A stretch of DNA of 12,457 nucleotides from Synergistaceae bacterium (lineage in GTDB: Bacteria > Synergistota > Synergistia > Synergistales > Aminobacteriaceae), in NCBI GenBank assembly GCA_017427625.1, contig JAFRSL010000055.1, positions 1-12,457 on the forward strand. Reading direction: 5' to 3'. The stretch's first letter is position 1; each line of letters opens with the position of its first letter. Positions 4,323-10,578 of the stretch are shown piece by piece. A program made the translations under genes and the position numbers. A model generated the notes under the pieces. The model worked only from the letters and a program-made list of their open reading frames with translations, did no database searches and was not told where the DNA came from.

Positions 4323-6611
4323 CTAGTCGAGAGCGTTGATGATTACGCCCGCGGCAACTCCGATCTTGTAGATGATGTCGACAGCATCCTTGAAGCCCTC
4401 TATAGGCTGCCTGTCCAAGTACTTGACCGGAACAATGATTGTGTCTCCCGGCTCAATCGCCGCAGAATACCCTCGCGGTGCTCTCCATTCCTTGCTCGAC
4501 AGCATGGCCGTGCTTCTCGTTAGCCTCAGAGTCGTTCCGTCAGACTTTACGATGTAGACCATTCGCTTGTGCGCGCTCCTCAAAGCTCCTCCAGCCGCGC
4601 TTATGTAGGCGTTTATGCCCATTCCCTGACGGTATACCTGAGATGTTGACGAGTAAACGGCTCCAAGCACGTTGACCGTCAAAGGCATTGTAGGAACGCT
4701 GAGGTAGTCGCCGTTCTGAAGCTCATAGTCCCAGTCCGTGCCTCTTATGTTCTGCGGGGTGTCTACCTTTGTTACAACACGGCCTATTATGTCCATATGG
4801 CGCAAGTTGTTGATGAGCTGCCTGCGTCTCTGGTACTCCTGATTCAATGAGCCTGCGCTTTCAGTTCCCGCTGTATTCTGCGAGGACTCCAAGAGTTCAC
4901 GCTCCATTCTGTCGGCCATCTGGTTCAGAGACTTCCGCTGATCCACAGCCACTGCCCTCCTCGTAAAGATTGCTCCCCTCAGGAATGCTCTTGACGTGAA
5001 TCCTCCGGCACGTTCGATGAGGTCAGAGAGCCTTTCTCCCTCGAACATCGAGTAATTTCCGGGCCTCCTGACTTCTCCGGCTATCGTTACGCGAATCTGC
5101 TGCTTCCAGTCGGGAACTATCAACACCGTGATTTGATCCAAGTTCTCGAGCGGTATATTGTGAACAGGGTCTCCCTCAAGTGCGCGGAATATGTTGACGG
5201 TGAATCTCTCGTTCACCGGGCCGTTGAGTGATGGGGTTACGCGGGTGATCTCCGCAGTGTCCGATGCAGTTACCGTGAGTCCGCCAGCGCGGCTGAGAAT
5301 GTCGGCGAGCCTTGTCTGACCGGGAACTATCGCGAACGTTCCGGGGCTAACGAGCGGACCGGTTACAAGGACTGTCGACGCGAGGTTGAAGATTGGGAAG
5401 AGCCTGATTATGTCGCCGTCATGAAGCTCCTGATTCTCGAACTCCTGCAATGTACCCTCGAACGCCTCTGCATATGTGCTGTCATAGATTCTGTAGTACT
5501 GCACACGACCCTTGAACGTCCTAGCGTTGAGACCGCCTGCAATGTAGAGAAGGTCCTGGACTCTCGTAGCGCCGTTAAGCTCGTAGACGCCGGGCCTCTG
5601 AACTTCGCCTGCAAGTCCCACAAGCGGCCCTACAGGGGGAATATGTATGACGTCCCCAGCCTGAAGCCTTACGTCCTGAGTCTTGTCGCCCTGAAGAAGC
5701 ATCGCGTACATGTCGAAAACGGCTACAGTTCTTCCGTCGCGTTTGAGCTCGATGTTCCTGAGTGTTCCGTTTCCTGAAGGACCGCCCGACGCAATGAGAG
5801 CATTCACGAGGGTCGAGAACGATGAGATGGTATACGCGCCAGGACGAGCAGCGTTGCCTGTAACGTAGATCATGATCGAGCTTAGGCGGCCCATCGAGAG
5901 ATTCATCTGGAAGCCCGTGTAATACTGGCTGAGTCTCGCGCTGATTACTCTCTCTGCCTCAGCGATCGTGTAGCCTGCAAGCCTCACCATTCCGATGTGA
6001 GGGATTGCCGCCATTCCGTCACGGTTCACGCTGAAGCGGAAGTTTCCTTCTTCGGGGATTCCCCAGATTGTGAGTGCCATCTCATCGCCTACGCCGATCC
6101 TGTAGCCCTGAGTTACTGGGACTGATTCATGGGGTGCATAAGTTGAGGGAGGTCTGCGGAAGAACGACATGCCGTAACGCGGAAGCCGCCTGAAGAGGCC
6201 GCCAAGTGGGTTGCCTGTTGTTACTTGGCTGAGTATCTGGTCGAAGTATTCATTCACTTCTGCTTCGGTTATACGTTCATTGTCTGCGTTCTGAGAGAGG
6301 TTGCCGGTTGCACTCTGTCCTTCAGCACCCGGAGTTCCTGTCTGAGCGTTATTGCCGGTTGTGTCGATGTTCTCGGTCTGAACTCTTGTTGCCGGCTGAG
6401 TTGAGTCGAGTCCTGAGAGGTCTACGGCGTTTGTGCCGGGAGTCTGTGTCGATGGTGCTGTCTGCGTTGAAGGGAGTCCCGGTGATGACGGTAAGGCAAG
6501 CTGAGGAGATGGTGCTGCCAAAACTGCCGGGCCTCCTGCGTCTGCCCCGAACGCACATGAAGCGAGTGCGAGTACGATTATTGCTGATGTCAAAAACTTT
6601 GTTGTTCTCAA
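4323..6611 (-). CDS. Polysaccharide export outer-membrane protein with multiple SLBB domains
   Basis: This encodes 762 residues from a TTG start at 6611. That start was chosen because GGGGTGA lies eight bases upstream and a signal sequence follows at once; a longer reading from 6881 would run through the promoter and the tnpB remnant. Residues 1-22 are a signal peptide with LASC around Cys19, which may be a lipobox as in Wza. Residues 25-110 are a Pro/Ser/Thr/Gln-rich linker. A Poly_export domain begins at YRIGVGDEMALTIWG (about 170-245). SLBB-type repeats follow near 246-295, 329-365, 413-448, 505-540 and 643-675, marked by G-x-x-x-RPG-x-Y and AGG motifs. A short hydrophobic C-terminal helix (742-760) may span the outer membrane. 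Relatives such as Wza/KpsD form the outer-membrane channel for capsule or exopolysaccharide. No glycosyltransferase or co-polymerase gene is nearby, so the exported polymer is unknown. Confidence 0.88.
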   Translation of the reverse strand: MRTTKFLTSAIIVLALASCAFGADAGGPAVLAAPSPQLALPSSPGLPSTQTAPSTQTPGTNAVDLSGLDSTQPATRVQTENIDTTGNNAQTGTPGAEGQSATGNLSQNADNERITEAEVNEYFDQILSQVTTGNPLGGLFRRLPRYGMSFFRRPPSTYAPHESVPVTQGYRIGVGDEMALTIWGIPEEGNFRFSVNRDGMAAIPHIGMVRLAGYTIAEAERVISARLSQYYTGFQMNLSMGRLSSIMIYVTGNAARPGAYTISSFSTLVNALIASGGPSGNGTLRNIELKRDGRTVAVFDMYAMLLQGDKTQDVRLQAGDVIHIPPVGPLVGLAGEVQRPGVYELNGATRVQDLLYIAGGLNARTFKGRVQYYRIYDSTYAEAFEGTLQEFENQELHDGDIIRLFPIFNLASTVLVTGPLVSPGTFAIVPGQTRLADILSRAGGLTVTASDTAEITRVTPSLNGPVNERFTVNIFRALEGDPVHNIPLENLDQITVLIVPDWKQQIRVTIAGEVRRPGNYSMFEGERLSDLIERAGGFTSRAFLRGAIFTRRAVAVDQRKSLNQMADRMERELLESSQNTAGTESAGSLNQEYQRRRQLINNLRHMDIIGRVVTKVDTPQNIRGTDWDYELQNGDYLSVPTMPLTVNVLGAVYSSTSQVYRQGMGINAYISAAGGALRSAHKRMVYIVKSDGTTLRLTRSTAMLSSKEWRAPRGYSAAIEPGDTIIVPVKYLDRQPIEGFKDAVDIIYKIGVAAGVIINALD

Positions 6612-6616
6612 TAGAA

Positions 6617-6623
6617 TCACCCC
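6617..6623 (-). promoter_or_regulatory. Ribosome binding site fixing the TTG start of the SLBB gene
   Basis: GGGGTGA on the minus strand lies eight bases (counted from GGGG) before TTG 6611-6609. No ATG or GTG downstream has a comparable site without losing the signal peptide. Confidence 0.6.
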
Positions 6624-6628
6624 GAAAA

Positions 6629-6637
6629 ATTTTATCA
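6629..6637 (-). promoter_or_regulatory. Candidate extended -10 promoter of the SLBB gene
   Basis: TGATAAAAT on the minus strand resembles the rpsF promoter, including the upstream GTTA and a T-rich/TTGC stretch. A start near 6622 would leave a leader of only about 11 bases, which barely includes the ribosome site, so the call is tentative. Confidence 0.4.
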
Positions 6638-6652
6638 TAACTTGCAAAAAGA

Positions 6653-6674
6653 CTCCCATCTCTTTAGGCGGGAG
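6653..6674 (+). repeat. Decayed end hairpin of an IS200/IS605-type element
   Basis: CTCCC (6653-6657) and GGGAG (6670-6674) pair around a loop containing CTCTTTAGG. Hairpins with this CTTTAG-type loop, placed about 40 bases before a tnpB start, are typical of IS200/IS605 ends. The inner bases no longer pair well (ATC against GGC). On the minus strand it is followed by TCTTTTT and could act as a weak terminator. Confidence 0.4.
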
Positions 6675-6714
6675 ATAAATTGCAGTATATAGTATAATAC
6701 ATTTAGTGCTAAAT

Positions 6715-7434
6715 ATGACTGAAGAACAGAGATTAGAGAAAAACAACCGCATACGCGGGAAGGGCAAAGGGGACACTTGAAGATGCTCTTTGTCGAAGCG
6801 AAATGGCTCTATAATCACGCTTTGATCTTCATGAAAGACCATGACATAAGCGAATACGACACTAAAATAGCAACTGTTCATGGCTTGGATAAAGACCGAA
6901 ATCCGATACTTCGTCCTACGGTACTCCGTCCTTCGGTAACGTATGACTTGCAGTATATCTCCTCACAAATGAAGCAATCAGTGATGCAGAGCATAAAGTC
7001 TAGCCTCAAAAGCTCTATCCTCGCTGAAAAAATTCGGGGGCTACGCTATAAGTCCGAATATGCGTTGATAAATCTCAAGCAATACCAGAAACGTATAGTT
7101 AGTGTACATGCAGGATGAAAACTTGAAGGGCTGGCATGAAGGACTGTTCGGAAGGACAGTGCAGCACTCAGTGTTAGGATTAGTAAAGAAGAAACTAATG
7201 AACAGTGAGCGTGTAATAGTTCTGCCTCAGAGTATGCCAACGACGAAATATTGCCCTAAATATGGAAATCTTAAGAAAGACATCAAACTCTCAGATCGAG
7301 TGTATGAATGTGAGTGTGGCTATCATGAAGACCGGGATGTCCATGCTGCTATAAGTGGGGGTAGTTCACGCAGACAAAAAAAATTCCCCTGCCGTTTCCG
7401 ACAAGGGAGAGAAATTTTCGTAATTACCTCTTGA
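6715..7434 (+). pseudogene. tnpB: Decayed IS200/IS605-family tnpB (RNA-guided nuclease) remnant
   Basis: Three pieces in two frames are recognisable. ATG 6715 gives MTEEQRLEKNNRIRGK and stops at TGA 6778-6780; one base out of frame the reading resumes as LKMLFVEAKWLYNHALIFMK (6777 on), through SSQMKQSVMQSIKSSLKS to INLKQYQ, stopping near 7118. From about 7096 the first frame returns with MQDENLKGWHEGLFG, PTTKYCPKYG, YECECGYHEDRDVHAA. Intact TnpB is roughly 400 residues; here the guide-binding part after INLKQY and the RuvC-I Asp region are deleted. The first zinc-ribbon pair reads C-P-K-Y, so its second Cys has become Tyr (7261-7263). After HAA the sequence is host DNA up to the stop. No tnpA is present. 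It cannot encode an active nuclease. Confidence 0.88.
7376..7407 (-). terminator. Rho-independent terminator of the fliK-flgD-flgE operon
   Basis: On the minus strand, CCCTTGTCG (7407-7399) pairs with CGGCAGGGG (7394-7386), 9 bp with a GAAA tetraloop. AA and a run of eight T (7383-7376) follow. It lies 16 bases after the flgE stop and inside the 3' edge of the tnpB remnant. Confidence 0.9.
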
Positions 7435-10009
7435 GGTTGACGACTTCCTCAAGTATCTGGTCGCTGACTGTAACGACTCTCGTGTTCGCCTGGAAGCCTC
7501 TCTGCGCGATGATGAGGTGTGTGAACTCTTCCGTGAGGTCAACGTTCGACATCTCGACGTACTGCCCCATGATTGTACCCTTTCCGTTTGAGCCTGCGCC
7601 GTCGATGTTCGCCGTTCCTGAGTTGACGGAGGCCTGGAACATTGTGTTGCCGACCTTTTCGAGACCCTGTTCGTTAGCGAACGTCGCCAAGGCCACGCGG
7701 TAAAGCGGTATGCTCACGCCATTACTGTATGAGCCTGTGATTGTCCCGTTTGCGGCAACTGAGTAATTCTTGAGGATACCCATCGTGTAGCCGTCCTGAT
7801 ATACGGGCTTTGTGGTTGTCTCTGAAGCGAACTGAGTTACGCCGAGAAGTGCGTCGCCGCCGCCTCCGAAGTTGAGCGTTATGGGGCTGTTGGGCTGACC
7901 GTTGAGGCTGAACGGTACGGTGATTGTTACTTCGGCATTCTCCGTGCTTCTGAGTGAACCGTCAGCGATTGCGTTGCTGATTTTCCCTGAGCCGTCAAAC
8001 TCGATTTCGCCTGAGCGGGGTTCGGGCATTACGCTTGACATTATGTCGTTGCCATTCTCGTCCTGCTCAACGATGAACGCTTCCCATCTCCAGCGGTTCT
8101 CGGTTACTTTCTTGTACGTAACTTCGAGCGTGTGTTCTTTGCCGTCATCGTCGTAAATCGTGGCCTTCGTTGCATGGTAGCCGCCCTGTGCTGTTGTGCC
8201 GACCGTGTTCCACGAGCCGAGCTGATCCGTTGATGCCGGGCTGTCGAGTGTCTGCGCAATCATGAAGTTCAACGCGTCTGACTTCGTGCTTGCATTGCTT
8301 GCCGTTCCTGCTGTAATCTGGAAGTTCGGGCCAACATTACCAGTTACGCCAGGTACTGTACCTGACAGAATGCGGAAGCCGAGGGGGGCGTTGTCGTTGT
8401 TGACTTCGTTCCAGTCAACACGGTCAAATGAGCCGTCAGCGTTGAAGAACACGTTTGCTTCCATCTTGTGCATTGATTTGGGCAAGTTTGCGACTGTGCC
8501 GTTTCTTATTTCTTCTTCTGTACCTGTAGGATTGTCCCCGTTACTGTAACCGTAGTACCAGAGAACCATTTTTGACACAGTTTTGCCTAAGTCCGAAGGC
8601 GACTGTGCTGCCATGTTGCTCTCCTGAAATTCTGCGATGAAGTTAAATTCCTGCTGAACTCTTGCTGTCGGCTCTGTTCCTCCTGTTACCGATATTGTCG
8701 GTGCGCCTGAAACAGTGAAGTTCGCGTAGTCCATCTTGCCCTTAACGTCATAGTTAAAGACTGTGCTGTCAATCTTCAAATGTGTTGCTCTAGCCTGCTC
8801 GCCTGTTGTAGCCTCAAGGTCTGCACGAAGTCCGTTCATTGATGTAGCAACTTCGTTGTTGTCAGCATCAGCGAGGGTTATTGTGCGTATCTGCAGATTC
8901 CCTGTCTCATCATTGTAGCTTGCTGTGAAATACTTGGGCGGTGTCTGGCCGGGGAATCTATATACAGGCTTGTAGTATGATTTTATTGTGTCAGCTGTGG
9001 GAGCAGTTGCCGCTGTGGTCTTGTTAATCGTCGCCTGAAGTGCGGTGCCGTTCATTGTTACGAGATTATTGTTCTCATCAAGCCAACCTACAAGATTTCC
9101 TGCATCATCCGTTGTGGGGTTTTCGTTCGTTGCAGCAGTTGAGGTATATGTTGCACCGTTCACATCTATCGTGGGAAGGTTCAACATAGGCTTTCCTGTA
9201 GTGCTATTGATATTGGTCATGTCGAACGTAAGTGATGTCGTTTCTCCGCCATTGGCCAGCGCGAATGAGAGGTAGTTTACTCCCCTTGTTGTTGTGCTTT
9301 CTACTGGAGCAAGGTTAGCCGTTGCGGCAAAACTTGTCGAGAAGCTCATGTCATACTCGACACCGTTCATAGGGACTTTCGCCATGCCTTCGTTGAGCCC
9401 GTTTGCACCAGCTACAGCATTGAACGGAAGATCCGCGAAACCATATGACAGGAAATTCCCCTGCCTGCTGTCAAGGTTGCACTGGTAATCCACGCGGGTT
9501 GTAGCCTTTGCCTCCATCTTCTGGCCAATCGGAATATTTATCGTTGACAGTTCCGCAGCCTGCTGGAAGCCCTCAAGAGCGGTCTCCTCCATCTTGTAGC
9601 CCTGAAGCTTGTAGCCAGTTCCTGACTGCACCAAATCTGCGTTACCGTCAAGAGTGCAAGCACCCGAACGGCTGAACATCTGGTTGTTACCGTCAGAGTA
9701 AACGAAGAAGCCTCTGTCCTGAATCATCATGTCCGATGAGTTCCCCGTGTATGAGCTTGAGCCCTGCGTGTGAATCGTCTCGATTGCCGCAACGCTTACG
9801 CCCAATCCTACCTGTGCAGGGTTGATGCCTCCGCGTAAACCGTCCGCGCTTGATGCGTACTTGTTGGCCTGATACATTAAATCCGCGAAGATCGTATTGT
9901 CCTTCTTGAAGCCTGTTGTGTTTGCGTTGGATATGTTATTGCCCGTTACGTCGAGCATGGTCTGGTGAGCGCGAACACCCGTTACCGCTGTCATCAATGA
10001 TCTTAACAT
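7424..10009 (-). CDS. flgE: Flagellar hook protein FlgE (long form)
   Basis: This encodes 861 residues, about twice the 400 of enterobacterial FlgE. The N-terminus MLRSLMTAVTGVRAHQTMLD and VTGNNISNANTTGFKK are the axial-protein rod motif. Residues 80-140 hold the conserved IQDRGFFVY region. The C-terminus EMSNVDLTEEFTHLIIAQRG and FQANTRVVTVSDQILEEV are the matching coiled-coil end. Both ends form the D0/D1 hook core; the extra length lies in the variable surface domains (about 200-770), rich in Thr, Asn and Gly. FlgE polymerises outside the cell into the universal joint between rod and filament. Lys164 (9520-9518) and Cys177 (9481-9479) are 13 residues apart, as in the lysinoalanine-forming spirochaete hook. 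AGGAGGG precedes ATG 10009. It is the last gene of fliK-flgD-flgE; the 94 bases before it hold no gene. Confidence 0.96.
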   Translation of the reverse strand: MLRSLMTAVTGVRAHQTMLDVTGNNISNANTTGFKKDNTIFADLMYQANKYASSADGLRGGINPAQVGLGVSVAAIETIHTQGSSSYTGNSSDMMIQDRGFFVYSDGNNQMFSRSGACTLDGNADLVQSGTGYKLQGYKMEETALEGFQQAAELSTINIPIGQKMEAKATTRVDYQCNLDSRQGNFLSYGFADLPFNAVAGANGLNEGMAKVPMNGVEYDMSFSTSFAATANLAPVESTTTRGVNYLSFALANGGETTSLTFDMTNINSTTGKPMLNLPTIDVNGATYTSTAATNENPTTDDAGNLVGWLDENNNLVTMNGTALQATINKTTAATAPTADTIKSYYKPVYRFPGQTPPKYFTASYNDETGNLQIRTITLADADNNEVATSMNGLRADLEATTGEQARATHLKIDSTVFNYDVKGKMDYANFTVSGAPTISVTGGTEPTARVQQEFNFIAEFQESNMAAQSPSDLGKTVSKMVLWYYGYSNGDNPTGTEEEIRNGTVANLPKSMHKMEANVFFNADGSFDRVDWNEVNNDNAPLGFRILSGTVPGVTGNVGPNFQITAGTASNASTKSDALNFMIAQTLDSPASTDQLGSWNTVGTTAQGGYHATKATIYDDDGKEHTLEVTYKKVTENRWRWEAFIVEQDENGNDIMSSVMPEPRSGEIEFDGSGKISNAIADGSLRSTENAEVTITVPFSLNGQPNSPITLNFGGGGDALLGVTQFASETTTKPVYQDGYTMGILKNYSVAANGTITGSYSNGVSIPLYRVALATFANEQGLEKVGNTMFQASVNSGTANIDGAGSNGKGTIMGQYVEMSNVDLTEEFTHLIIAQRGFQANTRVVTVSDQILEEVVNLKR

Positions 10010-10103
10010 TTCCCTTATTCCCTCCTGTGATATTTTCCGTGATTTATTTTACTCTGGCCGGGCGTCCTTCCTGCCGTGTCTCGTCCGTGAGAGCAACTTT
10101 ATT

Positions 10104-10562
10104 CTAGCTTATTACTGATACTCCTTCAACCTTTTCAAGCGGCACTTCACCTTCTGTAGTGTCAAGTATAGTGCTTCCGTTGGGGTCGAACCATACATGA
10201 TTTACTACGGCTACTTTCTGCACTGCCTCTTCGCCGTCGCCTGAGGTGAAAGCTACAGCCTTTCCGATGTACTGTACGGCGTTGAACTTGTTGGCATCTG
10301 ACATGCTGGTTAAAGTTTTGTTCATGTTCTGCATCTGCTCAAGGCTTGAGAATGTTGCCATCTGCGAAATAAACTCCCTGTCCTCCATAGGATTGAGAGG
10401 GTCTTGGTTCGAGAGTTCGGCAACCAACAGCTTGAGGAATGCGTCCTTGCCCAGCGCGTCATTAGTGGCTGTAGTTACGGACGAAGAACTGTTTGTGCTT
10501 GTCGTCTGCGTCGTGTTAATGTTCGCGAGATTACTGTAGTTGTTTACGTCTGTTACGGGCAT
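10104..10562 (-). CDS. flgD: Flagellar hook assembly scaffold FlgD (short form)
   Basis: This encodes 152 residues from ATG 10562. A GTG three codons upstream (10571) is also possible, but it overlaps the ribosome site AAAGGTG (10575-10569), which is well spaced for the ATG. Residues 1-37 are a Ser/Thr/Asn-rich linker. The hallmark LGKDAFLKLLVAELSNQDPL then NPMEDREFISQMATFSSLEQ is intact, and a short C-terminal part containing QYIGKAVAF and a small beta region ends at SVIS. The length is like the short Gram-positive-type FlgD rather than the 230-residue enterobacterial form, so the full Tudor/Fn3 cap domains are not present. FlgD caps the growing hook so that FlgE can assemble. The gene starts 16 bases after fliK and is translationally close to it. 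Confidence 0.95.
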   Translation of the reverse strand: MPVTDVNNYSNLANINTTQTTSTNSSSSVTTATNDALGKDAFLKLLVAELSNQDPLNPMEDREFISQMATFSSLEQMQNMNKTLTSMSDANKFNAVQYIGKAVAFTSGDGEEAVQKVAVVNHVWFDPNGSTILDTTEGEVPLEKVEGVSVIS

Positions 10563-10578
10563 ATTTTTCACCTTTCCT

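Noticed and set aside
6612..6881. Longer start for the SLBB protein, adding about 90 residues
   Set aside because: The extension runs through the candidate promoter and antisense to the tnpB remnant, has no ribosome site, and puts the signal peptide in the middle of the protein.
10010..10103. A sigma-28 (flagellar) promoter before flgE, from TAAAGTT on the minus strand
   Set aside because: The -35-like part is good, but the required GCCGATAA-like -10 is absent at the right distance. The gap holds no gene either.
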